DNA of 64,000 bases from Desulfovibrio subterraneus (GTDB lineage: Bacteria; Desulfobacterota; Desulfovibrionia; Desulfovibrionales; Desulfovibrionaceae). How positions within the stretch are numbered: the first letter of the stretch is position 1; the number at the start of each line of letters is the position of its first letter. The translations under genes and the position numbers were made by a program. The notes beneath the pieces are model-generated. The model did no database searches, was not told the origin of the DNA, and was given only the letters and a program-made list of their open reading frames with translations. Below, in pieces: positions 50,664 to 61,343 of this stretch. The stretch lies in contig NZ_BLVO01000013.1 of NCBI RefSeq assembly GCF_013340285.1, positions 293,574-357,573 of the forward strand, written 5' to 3'.

Positions 50664-51887
50664 TTACTGCGCGTTCTTGTCGTCAAGATGTTCCAGCATG
50701 TGGCCCATCTTGTCTTTCTTGGTGCGCAGGTAGTCGGCGTTGTATTGGCAGGCGTCCATCTCGATGGGGATACGCTCCACCACTTCGATGCCGTAGCCTT
50801 CAATGCCGACAATCTTTTTGGGGTTGTTGGTCATCATGCGCATCTTGCGAACGCCGAGGTCCACCAGCATCTGAGCGCCGATGCCGTAGTCGCGCAAGTC
50901 GGCCTTGAAGCCAAGCTTCTTGTTCGCTTCCACGGTGTCGTAGCCCTGATCCTGCAGCGCGTAGGCCTTGATCTTGTTGGCAAGGCCGATGCCGCGTCCT
51001 TCCTGACGCATGTAGAGGATCACGCCTTTGCCTTCCTGTGCGATGGCGCACATGGCATTGGCGAGCTGGTCGCCGCAGTCGCAGCGCACGGAACCGAGCA
51101 CGTCGCCGGTGAGGCATTCGCTGTGCACGCGCACCATGACGGGATCGTCGCCCTTGATGTCGCCCTTCACCAGCGCAATGTGGGTGGCGGGTTCCAGCTC
51201 GTTTTCGTATGCAATCACCTTGAATTCACCGTACTTGGTGGGCATCTTGGCTTCTGCGACACGCTTGACGGAAAGCTGGTCGGGCTGCATGCGGTAGCGG
51301 ATGAGATCGCGGATGGTGGCGATCTTCATGTCATGCTTCTTGGCAAACTCGATAAGGTCGGGCATGCGGGCCATTTCGCCGTCGTCTTTCATGATTTCGC
51401 AGATGACGGCAGCAGGCTTCAGACCGGCAAGGCGGGACAGGTCCACGGAGCCTTCGGTCTGGCCGGCGCGGACGAGAACGCCGCCCTTCTGGGCGCGCAG
51501 GGGGAAGATGTGGCCGGGGGTGACAAGATCTTCCGGCTTCACGTCGTCCTTGACGGCGGTAAGAATGGTGGTTGCGCGGTCGCCGGCGGAAATGCCGGTG
51601 GTAACTCCGTTACGGGCTTCGATGGATACGGTGAAGTTGGTGCCGAATTTGGACCCGTTGCGGCGTGCCATGAGCGGCAGCTGCAGCTTGTCCACCCAGT
51701 CGGGGGCCAGCGCAAGGCAGATGAGGCCGCGTCCGTGCACGGCCATGAAGTTGATCACTTCAGGGGTGACGTGTTCGGCGGCGATGGTGAGGTCGCCTTC
51801 GTTTTCCCTGTCTTCATCATCGACCAGAATAAGCATCCGGCCCTTGCGAATCTCTTCAATGGCCTCTTCGGCAGTGCAAATGGGCAT
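50664..51887 (-). CDS. ribBA: DHBP synthase / GTP cyclohydrolase II (RibBA)
   Basis: A 407-residue bifunctional enzyme for the two first steps of riboflavin synthesis. The RibB half has [21 protein letters not shown] and [12 protein letters not shown]; the RibA half has the zinc cysteines in [24 protein letters not shown] and [12 protein letters not shown]. It lies between ribE (64-base gap) and the ribH leader. Confidence 0.96.
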   Translation of the reverse strand: MPICTAEEAIEEIRKGRMLILVDDEDRENEGDLTIAAEHVTPEVINFMAVHGRGLICLALAPDWVDKLQLPLMARRNGSKFGTNFTVSIEARNGVTTGISAGDRATTILTAVKDDVKPEDLVTPGHIFPLRAQKGGVLVRAGQTEGSVDLSRLAGLKPAAVICEIMKDDGEMARMPDLIEFAKKHDMKIATIRDLIRYRMQPDQLSVKRVAEAKMPTKYGEFKVIAYENELEPATHIALVKGDIKGDDPVMVRVHSECLTGDVLGSVRCDCGDQLANAMCAIAQEGKGVILYMRQEGRGIGLANKIKAYALQDQGYDTVEANKKLGFKADLRDYGIGAQMLVDLGVRKMRMMTNNPKKIVGIEGYGIEVVERIPIEMDACQYNADYLRTKKDKMGHMLEHLDDKNAQ

Positions 51888-51951
51888 GTTCGTACCTCTT
51901 GAATGTTTCTCAGGGCGGCCCGCATCAGTCTGCGTGACCCCTGCTGAACGC

Positions 51952-52614
51952 TTAAAATCCGTGCTTGCGCAGAAATTCTTCCGTAATCACGCCGGAAGCG
52001 GCTTTGGGGGCGGCAGGTTTGCCCTGCCACGCGCCCAGCATGCGCTGGACATATTTGCCGATGACATCCGTTTCCAGATTGACCCGGTAGCCCGGTTTCC
52101 ACTCGGAAATGGTAGTCACCTTCTGCGTTTCGGGAATGATGTTCACTTCCAGAAAATCAGGGCCGCAATCATTGATCGTAAGACTGATGCCGTCAAGTGC
52201 TACGGAGCCCTTCGTGATAATTTGTGCTCCGAATTCGGCAGGAAAACTCAGCCTGTAAACGCGGGAAAGACCTGCCGGACGTACAGAAGCCACGCTTGCA
52301 ACACAGTCCACGTGTCCGCTCACGATATGCCCGCCGAGACGGTCGCCCATGGCGAGCGCGCGTTCAAGGTTTACACGGCTGCCACTCTTGAGGTCGCCGA
52401 GGTTGGTCAGGCGCATGCTTTCCGCAGAGGCGTAGACGGTAAACCAGTCAGCACCAAAGGTTTCCACAGTCAGGCACACACCGTTCGTGGCGATGGATTC
52501 GCCGAGTACAATGTCTGTGAGCTGGCAGAGCGGGCGTATGGTCAGGCGGGTTTCGCTTCCCATATTCTGTACGGACCGGATTTCTCCCTGTCCGAGAATG
52601 AGTCCTGTGAACAT
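51952..52614 (-). CDS. ribE: Riboflavin synthase alpha chain
   Basis: A 220-residue lumazine-binding protein of two similar beta-barrel halves ([15 protein letters not shown], and [16 protein letters not shown]) that dismutates two lumazines into riboflavin. It begins 2 bases after ribD ends and is part of the rib operon. Confidence 0.94.
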   Translation of the reverse strand: MFTGLILGQGEIRSVQNMGSETRLTIRPLCQLTDIVLGESIATNGVCLTVETFGADWFTVYASAESMRLTNLGDLKSGSRVNLERALAMGDRLGGHIVSGHVDCVASVASVRPAGLSRVYRLSFPAEFGAQIITKGSVALDGISLTINDCGPDFLEVNIIPETQKVTTISEWKPGYRVNLETDVIGKYVQRMLGAWQGKPAAPKAASGVITEEFLRKHGF

Positions 52615-52616
52615 AA

Positions 52617-53744
52617 TCAGTCTTCCCGTCGGCGCAAGGTAATGATGATATCGTCGCCGCTTTTTTCCGTTGCAATCATGCGCAGTCCGAGCACATCTTC
52701 CATGGTAGCCGGGGCGCGGCCGTCAAACAGGCCGGGGGCCTTGGCGTCGGCCATGATCTTGGGAGCCATGTGCAGCTGAAATTCCTGTGCCAGACCGAGT
52801 TCCAGCATGGCAAGGGCCAGCCGGCCGCCGCCCTCGCACAGGGTGTACAGGCACTTGTGCTCGTTACGCAGCCAGCGCAGGCCGTAGCCTATGTCACGTC
52901 CGCCGAGGGTGTCGCCTTCCATGACGGGCAGGGGCATGACCGTGCAACCTTTGTCGCGCAGTCCCTTGGCGGCGTCAGTAGCAGCAGATTCCTCGGAAGT
53001 CCAGAATATGGTTTGCTCCGGCCGTTCCGTAAGCAGTTTGTATGCTTCGGGAACATTGGGAAGCTGCGAGGTGATGATAACGGCCAGAGGCTGTTTTTCC
53101 ACCCCTTCGATGCGGCAGGAGAGCTGCGGGTTGTCTTTGCGGAAGGTGGTGCCGCCCACGATGACAGCTCCCACGTTGCGCCGAAGCTCGTGCACACGGG
53201 CGCGCGATTCGGGGCCGCTTATCCAGCGGGAATTACCGTTGCGCGTGGCTATCTTGCCATCCAGCGTGGAGGCAAGCTTGAGAATGGTATAGGGCAGGGG
53301 TGTTTCAACCCATGTCAGAAAATCCGTGACGAGGTCGCGGCATTCCTGTTCAAGCACTCCCGAATCGACGAGCACACCGTTCTCGCGCAGGAACTCCGCG
53401 CCGCCCTTGGCCTTGGGATTGGGATCCAGAAGACCGATCACCACGTGGCGGATGCCCGCATCAAGCACTGCCTTGGAGCAGGGGGGCGTTTTGCCGTAAT
53501 GGTTGCAGGGCTCAAGGGTGACAACAAGAGAACACTGGGATGGATCGACGCCCTGCGTTGCGGCATCGCGCAGGCATTCCACTTCCGCATGGGGCTGGCC
53601 GCATGCCGTGTGGTAACCGCGTGCCACAATGTCGCCGTCCTTGACAAGAACGGCACCCACGGTGGGATTGGGCGCTGCATGCCAGCGTCCCTGTTCCGCC
53701 AGCGCAATGGCCTCGCGCATGAACGGTTCGAAGGGGTGACCCAT
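52617..53744 (-). CDS. ribD: Riboflavin biosynthesis deaminase/reductase RibD
   Basis: A 375-residue two-domain enzyme. The N-terminal deaminase has the zinc motifs HAEVE and EPCNHYGKTPPC; the C-terminal reductase starts near residue 150 (PYTILKLASTLDGKIAT). The first base overlaps the dCMP deaminase stop, so the two are coupled. Confidence 0.95.
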   Translation of the reverse strand: MGHPFEPFMREAIALAEQGRWHAAPNPTVGAVLVKDGDIVARGYHTACGQPHAEVECLRDAATQGVDPSQCSLVVTLEPCNHYGKTPPCSKAVLDAGIRHVVIGLLDPNPKAKGGAEFLRENGVLVDSGVLEQECRDLVTDFLTWVETPLPYTILKLASTLDGKIATRNGNSRWISGPESRARVHELRRNVGAVIVGGTTFRKDNPQLSCRIEGVEKQPLAVIITSQLPNVPEAYKLLTERPEQTIFWTSEESAATDAAKGLRDKGCTVMPLPVMEGDTLGGRDIGYGLRWLRNEHKCLYTLCEGGGRLALAMLELGLAQEFQLHMAPKIMADAKAPGLFDGRAPATMEDVLGLRMIATEKSGDDIIITLRRRED

Positions 53745-54208
53745 TAACAGCCTCGTTTGCTATAATCCAGTTTGGTGAACACTACGCCGGATTCTTCCAC
53801 CATGGCGGTGGCAAGCGGATCGTCGTAGCCTTCAACGTAATACACGGCCTTTACCCCGCAGTTGAGCAGCATCTTGGTACAGATGAGGCAGGGCATGGTG
53901 GTGCAGTAAATTTCAGCGCCGGTAAGGGAAACGCCATGCACGGCAGCCTGAATGATGACATTCTGCTCTGCGTGCAGCCCGCGGCAGATCTCGTGTCGCT
54001 GGCCGGAGGGAATGCCGAGTTGTTCGCGAAGGCAGCCGGTGTCCAGACAATGCGAAACATTGGCGGGAGCTCCGTTGTAGCCGGTGGCGAGGATGCGCTT
54101 GTCCTTCACGGCAATGGCGCCGACCTTGCGGCGGGTGCAGGTTGAGCGCTCCGCCACCATGTAGGTGATGTCCATGAAATATTGCGGCCACGGCAGTCTT
54201 TCGTGCAT
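53744..54208 (-). CDS. dCMP deaminase family protein
   Basis: A 154-residue zinc deaminase of the ComEB/dCMP type. The motifs [11 protein letters not shown] and [11 protein letters not shown] give the His, Glu and two Cys residues. It makes dUMP for thymidylate synthesis. It lies between glyA and ribD; glyA supplies one-carbon units for the same pathway. Confidence 0.9.
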   Translation of the reverse strand: MHERLPWPQYFMDITYMVAERSTCTRRKVGAIAVKDKRILATGYNGAPANVSHCLDTGCLREQLGIPSGQRHEICRGLHAEQNVIIQAAVHGVSLTGAEIYCTTMPCLICTKMLLNCGVKAVYYVEGYDDPLATAMVEESGVVFTKLDYSKRGC

Positions 54209-54254
54209 GGAAGCTCCTCTCGAATCTGATTTGCGATGTCGGCCCTTATAATAC

Positions 54255-54294
54255 GAACGCGCTGCGAAGGCCAGTCTGCCCGCGCAGCGCGTTC
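54255..54294 (-). other. Hairpin between glyA and dCMP deaminase
   Basis: GAACGCGCTGCG/CGCAGCGCGTTC, 12 perfect pairs with a 16-base loop, no T-run. It may limit read-through from glyA. Confidence 0.6.
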
Positions 54295-54316
54295 CGATAC
54301 GGCGTGGGAGTTAGGG

Positions 54317-55555
54317 CTACCAGGCGAAGATCGGGAACTGGCGCGCGAAGAGTTCCACTTCCTTGCGGATGGCCTTGAGGCGCGTTTCGTTTTCGATATT
54401 GCCGAGCGCGTCGATGATCCAGTCGGCGACCTTTTCCATGTCCTTGCCCTTCATGCCACGGGTGGTGAGGGCAGGGGTGCCGATGCGGATACCGGAGGTC
54501 ACGAAGGGGCTGCGGGTTTCGAAGGGCACGGTGTTCTTGTTCACGGTGATGCCTGCTTCGTCCAGCGCCAGCTGTGCGGCCTTGCCGGTGATGTCCTTGT
54601 TGGACAGGTCAACCAGCATGAGGTGGTTGTCCGTGCCGCCGGAAACGAGCTCGAAGCCCTGATCGGTCAGGCACTTGGCAAGTGCCTGTGCGTTTGCCAC
54701 AACCTGCTTCTGGTAGTCAGCGAATTCGGGGCGCAGAGCCTCGCCGAAGGCAACGGCCTTGGCAGCGATGACGTGCATGAGCGGACCGCCCTGAATGCCG
54801 GGGAATATCTGGCTGTTCAGGGATTTGCCGAGATCCTCTGAGCTGAGAATCATGCCGCCGCGCGGACCGCGAAGGGTCTTGTGGGTGGTCGTGGTGGTGA
54901 TGTGTGCGTAGGGAATGGGGGAGCTGTGCACGCCTGCGGCCACAAGGCCGGCGATGTGCGCCATGTCCACCATGAGCTTTGCGCCTACTTCGTCGGCAAT
55001 GGAGCGGAAGCGTGCGAAATCCAGTTCGCGGGGATACGCGCTTGCGCCGGCCACGATGACAGTGGGCTTGTGTTCCTTGGCGAGCTTTTCCACCTGATCA
55101 TAGTCAATGCGGCCGGTTTCCTTCTGCACGCCGTAGAAGACGACGTTGAAGAAACGACCGGAGAAGTTCACGGGGCTGCCGTGGGTGAGGTGGCCGCCGT
55201 GGGAAAGATCCATACCCAGAATGGTGTCGCCGGGCTTGGCAATGGCGAAGTATGCCGCCATGTTGGCCTGGCTGCCGGAGTGGGGCTGCACGTTGGCGTA
55301 TTCTGCCCCGAAAATGGTTTTTGCGCGGTTTATGGCCAGATCTTCGGCCATATCCACGAACTCACAACCGCCATAGTACCGCTTGCCCGGGTATCCTTCG
55401 GCATACTTGTGCGTCATAACGCTACCCTGCGTCTGGCGCACTGCGGAAGAGACGAAGTTCTCGGATGCGATAAGTTCGAGCCCGCCGGTCTGGCGCTCGA
55501 TTTCCAGATACATTGCCCGTGCTACTTCGGGGTCTTGCAAGAACAGTTCGTCCAT
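54317..55555 (-). CDS. glyA: Serine hydroxymethyltransferase
   Basis: A 412-residue PLP enzyme that interconverts serine and glycine and charges tetrahydrofolate. The PLP lysine lies in [14 protein letters not shown] (about residue 225), preceded by [13 protein letters not shown]. The start at 55555 ([14 protein letters not shown]) follows AAGGTGG; the longer upstream frame lacks family fit. It lies downstream of fabF and upstream of the dCMP deaminase gene. Confidence 0.95.
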   Translation of the reverse strand: MDELFLQDPEVARAMYLEIERQTGGLELIASENFVSSAVRQTQGSVMTHKYAEGYPGKRYYGGCEFVDMAEDLAINRAKTIFGAEYANVQPHSGSQANMAAYFAIAKPGDTILGMDLSHGGHLTHGSPVNFSGRFFNVVFYGVQKETGRIDYDQVEKLAKEHKPTVIVAGASAYPRELDFARFRSIADEVGAKLMVDMAHIAGLVAAGVHSSPIPYAHITTTTTHKTLRGPRGGMILSSEDLGKSLNSQIFPGIQGGPLMHVIAAKAVAFGEALRPEFADYQKQVVANAQALAKCLTDQGFELVSGGTDNHLMLVDLSNKDITGKAAQLALDEAGITVNKNTVPFETRSPFVTSGIRIGTPALTTRGMKGKDMEKVADWIIDALGNIENETRLKAIRKEVELFARQFPIFAW

Positions 55556-55634
55556 TTTCCACCTTCCGGTATAGATATTGTTAAAGCCGTGCACCGGTTG
55601 TCCGGTGCACGGCCTGACGCAATCGCGGGATTGC

Positions 55635-56882
55635 CTAGTCGGCGAATCGCTTGAACAGAATGCTGGCGTTAGTGCCGCCGAAGCCGAAGTTGTTACTCAG
55701 AACGTACTTCGCCTGATATTCTTCCGTGCCGCTGCCCATGTAGTTGAGGTCGCAATCGGGGTCGGGGCTGGTGTAGTTGGCAGTGCCGGGCACAATACCC
55801 TTGTGCAGAGTCATGCAGGAGAACACGCCTTCCATACCGCCCGCAGCACCCAGCAGGTGGCCGGTCTGCGACTTGTTGGCGGAGATGCGCAGCTTGTATG
55901 CGTGGTCGCCGAAGACCTTCTTCATGGCAAGGGTTTCGGCCTTGTCGTTGAGATTGGTGGAGGTGCCGTGCGCATTGATGACATCCACATCGGAAGGAGC
56001 GATACCCGCTTCGTCAATGGCTGCCTTCATGCAGCGCGCCATACCGTCCGCATCTTCACGGGGGGCGGTGATGTGATATGCATCGCCCGTGGAACCGAAG
56101 CCCACGACTTCCGCATAGATGTTGGCACCACGTGCCTGTGCGTGCTCCAGCGATTCCAGCATGAGGAAGCCTGAGCCTTCGCCGATGACGAAGCCGGAAC
56201 GCTCTCCGTCGAAGGGACGGGAAGCGATTTCGGGGGTGTCGTTACGGTTGCTGCACAGGGCTTTGAGCGAGGTGAAGCCGGATACGCCCATGGGGGTGAT
56301 GGTGGATTCGACCCCGCCGGTAATGGCGGCATCGCAGCGACCCATCACGATTTCCGTATAGGCGTGCCCGATGGCGTGCGTGCCGGAGGCACAGGCGCTG
56401 GTGAACACCACGTTGGGACCCTTGGCACCGGTGAAGATGGAAACCTGACCGGGCGCCATGTTGGAAATAAGCATGGGAATCATGAAAGGGCTGACCTTGT
56501 TGGGGCCTGCTTCCATGAGCTTGGTGTGGAACACTTCAATGGTATCCAGACCGCCGAGGCCCACACCGAGGAGGACGGCAACGCGGCCGGCATTCTCATC
56601 GTTTATGACCAGTCCGCTGTGTTCCACCACCATCTGTCCGGTTGCCACGGCGAACTGGACAAAGCGGTCCATGCGGCGGGCTTCCTTAACGGGCATGTAT
56701 TCAACGGGGTCAAAATCCTTCACTTCACCTGCGATCTTCGAGGAGAATTCGGAGGCATCGAAACGCGTGATGGGGCCAATACCGGACTTGCCGGCAACCA
56801 GATTCTCCCAGCTGGATTCAAGGTCCTTGCCCAGCGGGTTGAGGGTTGCGAGACCGGTAACAACAACTCGTTTTTTTGTCAT
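55635..56882 (-). CDS. fabF: Beta-ketoacyl-ACP synthase II (FabF)
   Basis: A 415-residue KAS II that elongates fatty acids. Active-site Cys lies in [14 protein letters not shown] and the two His residues in [11 protein letters not shown] and [11 protein letters not shown]. The start at 56882 ([11 protein letters not shown]) follows AAGGAA. It is downstream of acpP with an intervening hairpin. Confidence 0.96.
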   Translation of the reverse strand: MTKKRVVVTGLATLNPLGKDLESSWENLVAGKSGIGPITRFDASEFSSKIAGEVKDFDPVEYMPVKEARRMDRFVQFAVATGQMVVEHSGLVINDENAGRVAVLLGVGLGGLDTIEVFHTKLMEAGPNKVSPFMIPMLISNMAPGQVSIFTGAKGPNVVFTSACASGTHAIGHAYTEIVMGRCDAAITGGVESTITPMGVSGFTSLKALCSNRNDTPEIASRPFDGERSGFVIGEGSGFLMLESLEHAQARGANIYAEVVGFGSTGDAYHITAPREDADGMARCMKAAIDEAGIAPSDVDVINAHGTSTNLNDKAETLAMKKVFGDHAYKLRISANKSQTGHLLGAAGGMEGVFSCMTLHKGIVPGTANYTSPDPDCDLNYMGSGTEEYQAKYVLSNNFGFGGTNASILFKRFAD

Positions 56883-57041
56883 TATTCGTTCCTTGAGGCT
56901 TGCGGCGCAGTCCGCGCTGCCGGGTCTGACATGGAGCACTGTGTGGCGCCATGAGAATGTCCGGCACCAGATTCACGCTGCTGAAAGCCCGAGATTGACA
57001 CCCTTGCGGGGGGCCGGGACGCGGCCGGAAGAAACGGGGCA

Positions 57042-57069
57042 GGCGTCTTATGATATTTCATAAGACGCC
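57042..57069 (-). other. Hairpin between acpP and fabF
   Basis: GGCGTCTTATGA/TCATAAGACGCC, 12 perfect pairs with loop TATT. No T-run. It could stabilise the acpP mRNA or reduce fabF read-through. Confidence 0.6.
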
Positions 57070-57096
57070 CGCGATATATGGCTGACAGTATTACTA

Positions 57097-57327
57097 TTAC
57101 TGCTTGCTTGCGATGTAATTGATGGCGTCCTGCACCTTCAGCATCTTCTGTGCATCGTCGTCATCGATTTCGGTGCCGAATTCTTCTTCCATGGCCATGA
57201 TCAGTTCGGTCAGGTCGAGAGAGTCTGCGCCCAGATCTTCAACGAAAGATGCTTCGGGCTTTACTTCTTCGGCAGAAACGCCGAGCTGGTCGATGATGAT
57301 CTGCTTAACTTTTGCTTCGATAGACAT
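57097..57327 (-). CDS. acpP: Acyl carrier protein
   Basis: A 76-residue acidic four-helix protein that carries acyl chains on phosphopantetheine at Ser in GADSLDL. The start at 57327 ([10 protein letters not shown]) follows GGAGGAATCC. It sits between fabG and fabF, the usual order. Confidence 0.97.
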   Translation of the reverse strand: MSIEAKVKQIIIDQLGVSAEEVKPEASFVEDLGADSLDLTELIMAMEEEFGTEIDDDDAQKMLKVQDAINYIASKQ

Positions 57328-57408
57328 GGATTCCTCCAAAGGATTGTTTCTTCGTTTGTACCGCGTTTGTATACGGTGTGTTGTCTGATTTTTTTCGTAA
57401 TGAGGCAG

Positions 57409-58152
57409 CTAGCAATACATGCCGCCGTTCACTGCAAGTACCTGACCGGTGATGTAACCTGCCTTGTCAGAGGCGAGGAAGGCGACAGCTTCGGCAACGT
57501 CATTCACCGAACCGAAGCGCTTCATGGGAATGGCGTTCTGATACTCGGTACGAACGGCTTCCGGAAGGGCATCGGTCATGTCGGTTTCGATAAAGCCGGG
57601 AGCCACGGCGTTGACAGTGACATTGCGTGCGGCCAGTTCCTTGCCCAGCGCTTTGGTCAGTCCGATAAGACCGGCCTTGGCGGCAGAGTAGTTGGCCTGA
57701 CCCGCGTTGCCCATCTGCCCCACAACGGAGGTGATGTTGACAATGCGGCCGTAGCGCTGCTTCGACATGATCTTGGCCGCCTCGCGGGCAGCGAGGAACG
57801 AGCCGCGCAGGTTGATGCCGATCACGCTGTCAAAGTCCTCGTCCTTCATGCGAAGTACGAGGCCGTCCTTGGTGATGCCCGCGTTGTTCACGAGCACATC
57901 AAGTCGCACCTTGTCCTTGATTTCATTTTTGAAGAAGTCGTTCACTTCTTCGCCATTGCCCACATTGAGCTTGAAGGCGACAGCCTTGCCGCCCGCGTCG
58001 ATGATGGACTGGGCAACAGCCTGTGCTTCCTCGGGCTTGGAAACGTAGGTCAGGTATACCTGAAAACCGGCTTTACCCAGAGTCTGGGCAATGGCTTTTC
58101 CTATCCCTCGGGAGCCGCCGGTCACCAGTGCTGTTGAAAGTAGTTCAGTCAT
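57409..58152 (-). CDS. fabG: 3-ketoacyl-ACP reductase
   Basis: A 247-residue SDR. The NADPH motif is TGGSRGIGKA (residues about 11-20), NNAG at about 89 and the catalytic Tyr-Lys in NYSAAKAG (about 154-161). It reduces 3-ketoacyl-ACP. Note that fabD, present at this point in E. coli, is absent between fabH and fabG. Confidence 0.96.
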   Translation of the reverse strand: MTELLSTALVTGGSRGIGKAIAQTLGKAGFQVYLTYVSKPEEAQAVAQSIIDAGGKAVAFKLNVGNGEEVNDFFKNEIKDKVRLDVLVNNAGITKDGLVLRMKDEDFDSVIGINLRGSFLAAREAAKIMSKQRYGRIVNITSVVGQMGNAGQANYSAAKAGLIGLTKALGKELAARNVTVNAVAPGFIETDMTDALPEAVRTEYQNAIPMKRFGSVNDVAEAVAFLASDKAGYITGQVLAVNGGMYC

Positions 58153-58289
58153 AGTCGCTTCACGGGTTTTGGGTTTGGTGCGAAAAGCACTGCCTTATAC
58201 CTTAAAGAAAGTATAACTTCAATTCCCAAAAAACGCCTTAATCCGTTATTGCTCAAGTGTCCGGTATTGCACAGCGAACTGTGGTTTCT

Positions 58290-59279
58290 CTAGAACTCGA
58301 GCAGGGCAGAACCCCAGGTGAATCCGCCGCCGAAGGTGGTCAGCAGAACACGCATGCCGGGCTTGATAAGACCCTGGCTCTTGGCGTCTGCCAGAGCCAG
58401 CGGAATCGAAGCCGCAGAAGTGTTTCCAAACTTGTTCAGGTTTACGAACACTTTTTCCGGAGCGATGTCCAGCTTCTTGCCCACTGCTTCGATGATGCGC
58501 ATGTTGGCTTGGTGCGGAATGAGCATGTCCACATCGTTCGTGCTCATGCCGTTGCGGGCCAGCAGGGTTTCGCAGATGCTGGTCATGCTGCGCACGGCAT
58601 GCTTGAACACTTCTCGTCCCTGCATGGTGACAAAGTGCTCGGCCGGAACAGGCTGATTCAGCTTGTAGGGAATGGAAGAGCCGCCGCCGGCAATGGTCAG
58701 CAGGTCGCGCAGGGAGCCATCGGAAGAGAGCTCTATGTCAACAACCTTGGCGCTGCCGGGCTTCTGGGTTCCGGAAATAACCACGGCACCGGCTGCATCG
58801 CCGAAAAGAACGCAGGTGTTGCGGTCTTCCCAGTTTACGCGGCTGGTGAGGGTTTCTCCTCCGGAGAGCAGAATGGTAGCATTATCGCATGCCGATGTCA
58901 GGCCGCAGGCAACCTGCAGGCCGTAGACGAAACCGGAACAGGCGGCGTTGATGTCGAGTGCCATGGCGCCCTTGATGCCGAGCTTGTCTTCCACCACGCA
59001 GGCGGTGTTAGGGCAGTAAGCATCCGGGGTGCATGTGGCGACAAGAATGTGGGTAAGCGCATCTGCCTGCATTCCTGCATCAGCAAGTGCGCCTTTGGCC
59101 GCTTCCGTCACAAGGTCGGAAGTGCACTGGCCCTCATCCACGACGTGGCGCTGCTCTATGCCGGTGCGCGTACGAATCCATTCGTCGTTGGTGTCGACAA
59201 ACTTTTCCAGATCAAAGTTGGTCAGCACTTTTGCCGGGGCAAAGGAGCCGAAACCATGGATATAGCAATGCTTGGTCAT
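58290..59279 (-). CDS. fabH: Beta-ketoacyl-ACP synthase III (FabH)
   Basis: A 329-residue KAS III that starts fatty acid synthesis from acetyl-CoA and malonyl-ACP. Cys in NAACSGFVYG, His in PHQANMRII and Asn in NKFGNTSAAS. I start at 59279 (MTKHCYIHGF); upstream 21 residues of open frame overlap plsX and are not family-like. Confidence 0.94.
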   Translation of the reverse strand: MTKHCYIHGFGSFAPAKVLTNFDLEKFVDTNDEWIRTRTGIEQRHVVDEGQCTSDLVTEAAKGALADAGMQADALTHILVATCTPDAYCPNTACVVEDKLGIKGAMALDINAACSGFVYGLQVACGLTSACDNATILLSGGETLTSRVNWEDRNTCVLFGDAAGAVVISGTQKPGSAKVVDIELSSDGSLRDLLTIAGGGSSIPYKLNQPVPAEHFVTMQGREVFKHAVRSMTSICETLLARNGMSTNDVDMLIPHQANMRIIEAVGKKLDIAPEKVFVNLNKFGNTSAASIPLALADAKSQGLIKPGMRVLLTTFGGGFTWGSALLEF

Positions 59280-59338
59280 GGCAGTGTCCCGAACGCGGGA
59301 CGGCGGCACGACATGTGGTCGTGCCGCCGCTCCGACGA

Positions 59339-60391
59339 TCAATTCTTGACGGCCTTGCCGAAGCTGGTCAGCTCTTCGTTAGCGCTGATAGCTTCAACCA
59401 GACGTTCGTTGGTTTTCTTCTCCACGAAGGCGGCTGCCATTTTGACCGCGTTGGTAATGGCCTTGGCGTTTGAGGCACCGTGGCACACAATGGCGATTCC
59501 TTTTAGACCCAGAACGGGGGCACCGCCGTATTCGGCGTAGTCCACCATACGGGCAAAGCGCTTGAAGGCGCTTCTCGCGAGCAGCGTGCCGATTTTCGCA
59601 AGAAAGCTGGACAGCAGTTCGCGCTTCAGGATGCGGCTCATCGAAGTGCTGAGCCCTTCGCTGAGCTTGAGAGCCACGTTCCCCACAAAGCCGTCGCACA
59701 CGATGACATCCACATCGCCCGTGAACAGGTCTCTGCCTTCCACGTTACCGACGAAGCGGATATTTTTCGCCATCTTGAAAAGGTCGTAAGCCTCTTTCAC
59801 CTGCGAATTGCCCTTGCCTTCCTCTTCACCGATGGAAAGCAGACCTATGCGGGGCGATTCACGCTCCAGCAGGTCACGGGCATATGCATCGGCCATGAGG
59901 CCGAACTGGAACAGGTGATGCGGTTTGCAGTCAACATTGGCACCGACGTCCAGCAGGACAATGGGCTTTTTTTCCGTGGGCATCACGCTGGCAAGCGCCG
60001 GACGGTCAACCCCCGGAATGCGTCCCATAATGAACATGCCGCACGCAACAGTAGCTCCGGAATTACCGGCGCTCACAATGCCATCCGCCTTGCCTTCTTT
60101 TACCAGTCGGCAGGCTACCTGGATGGAAGAGTTTTTCTTGCGGCGCAGTATGTCCGAAGGCTTTTCGTCCATACCGGCGACTTCATCGGTATGGACAATG
60201 TCATAGACCACCTTGCCGGAAAGCATTCCGGAAGGCAGCCTGTCAAGTTCAGCCTTAATTTTCTCCGTGTCGCCAACCAGAGCGAGCCGGATGCCATACG
60301 TGCGGGCAGCCTCTATCGCACCGGGAATGTTGACGGCGGGGCCGTGGTCCCCACCCATGACGTCCACGGCGATGATGGGGCTGTTATGCAT
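59339..60391 (-). CDS. plsX: Phosphate acyltransferase PlsX
   Basis: A 350-residue PlsX that forms acyl-phosphate from acyl-ACP for phospholipid synthesis. The N-terminal IAVDVMGGDHGPAVNIPGAI and VSAGNSGATVACGMF are hallmark segments. Its start overlaps rpmF by 8 bases. Confidence 0.95.
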   Translation of the reverse strand: MHNSPIIAVDVMGGDHGPAVNIPGAIEAARTYGIRLALVGDTEKIKAELDRLPSGMLSGKVVYDIVHTDEVAGMDEKPSDILRRKKNSSIQVACRLVKEGKADGIVSAGNSGATVACGMFIMGRIPGVDRPALASVMPTEKKPIVLLDVGANVDCKPHHLFQFGLMADAYARDLLERESPRIGLLSIGEEEGKGNSQVKEAYDLFKMAKNIRFVGNVEGRDLFTGDVDVIVCDGFVGNVALKLSEGLSTSMSRILKRELLSSFLAKIGTLLARSAFKRFARMVDYAEYGGAPVLGLKGIAIVCHGASNAKAITNAVKMAAAFVEKKTNERLVEAISANEELTSFGKAVKN

Positions 60392-60560
60392 TTTCCTTCG
60401 TCATCTGGCGGCCGTTGTAGGTACCGCAAGCGGCACAAACACGGTGGGGCAGGGCAGCTTCGCCGCACTGGCAGAACACAACGGTAGGAACAGCCACACG
60501 GTGGTGGGAACGACGCATGCCCTTCTTGGACTTGGACTTCTTAGCCTGAGATACAGCCAT
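60384..60560 (-). CDS. rpmF: 50S ribosomal protein L32
   Basis: A 58-residue protein (MAVSQAKKSKSKKGMRRSHH) with four Cys in CQCGEAALPHRVCAACG that bind zinc. It is too short for most gene tracks. It is between yceD and plsX as in many bacteria and overlaps plsX by 8 bases. A small GC hairpin (TTCCGGC/GCCGGAA) lies in its leader. Confidence 0.96.
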   Translation of the reverse strand: MAVSQAKKSKSKKGMRRSHHRVAVPTVVFCQCGEAALPHRVCAACGTYNGRQMTKENA

Positions 60561-60613
60561 GACAAACCCTCTCTTTTTTTCCTTCCGGCCCGAAGCCGGA
60601 AAGGCAGTAATGC

Positions 60614-61144
60614 TTATTTATTGATTTTAAGATTCTGCAGCACGGCAAGGCGGGGATCAAGTTCCTCATCCTTGCAATCGCAGGAGCCCGTGTTCAGGTC
60701 GGTACCACACTGGGGGCACAGACCTTTGCATTCTTCATTGCACAACGGCTTGAGCGGCAGCGAAATAACAAACTCTTCCCAGAGCAGGGCGGAGATTTCG
60801 ATCTCCAGCCACTGGCCGTCCTTGGCAGGGCGGACAGCGGGATCCTGTCCCGGTTCCAGCAGGTCTTCCTGCATGGACAAGAGTTCGGCGAATTTCTGCT
60901 TCACCGTTATAACGGCGTCTTCCGCGCAACGATCGCAGGGCGCGGCTACAGAGCCGGTAATGCGACCGCGAACAAGGCAGCCGTCTTCCTGCGGAAGAAG
61001 GTGCAACACGGCAGACAATGCATCCACAACGCGGTAGGGCAGTTTGAACTCTGCGATCGGTTCCAGCCAGATTGACTGCTCGTCGATCGTGATTTCTTTG
61101 CCCTCTGCAGGGATGTCGTTCAGTGGAATCCAAATTTGTGTCAT
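60614..61144 (-). CDS. yceD: YceD/DUF177 family protein
   Basis: A 176-residue DUF177 protein linked to 23S rRNA/L32 accumulation in other bacteria. Cys pairs CDRC (about residues 74-77) and CPQCGTDLNTGSCDC (about 150-164) are visible. It starts the L32-fatty acid operon and has a promoter upstream. Confidence 0.9.
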   Translation of the reverse strand: MTQIWIPLNDIPAEGKEITIDEQSIWLEPIAEFKLPYRVVDALSAVLHLLPQEDGCLVRGRITGSVAAPCDRCAEDAVITVKQKFAELLSMQEDLLEPGQDPAVRPAKDGQWLEIEISALLWEEFVISLPLKPLCNEECKGLCPQCGTDLNTGSCDCKDEELDPRLAVLQNLKINK

Positions 61145-61168
61145 ATGTAATATCCTTGCGGAAGGCGA

Positions 61169-61198
61169 TTTCTACATGCGACCTCATCAACTTGTCAA
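61169..61198 (-). promoter_or_regulatory. Promoter of the yceD-rpmF-plsX-fab operon
   Basis: On the minus strand, TTGACA (61198-61193) and TAGAAA (61174-61169) with an 18-base spacer. Confidence 0.6.
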
Positions 61199-61206
61199 GA
61201 AAAGGG

Positions 61207-61233
61207 TTGCCTTTTTTACAGTGTGGGTATAAT
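61207..61233 (+). promoter_or_regulatory. Promoter of rpmB
   Basis: TTGCCT (61207-61212) and a perfect TATAAT (61228-61233) with a short 15-base spacer, about 110 bases before the rpmB start. It is divergent from the yceD promoter. Confidence 0.6.
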
Positions 61234-61343
61234 ACACCCATCTCTTTGCAGGTGATAGAGGAACAACACGCGATAGCCGCGGCTCCGCAAGCATCTGCAG
61301 ACTATAGGAACCAGATTTTTTTCATCATATATGGAGGATCGCC

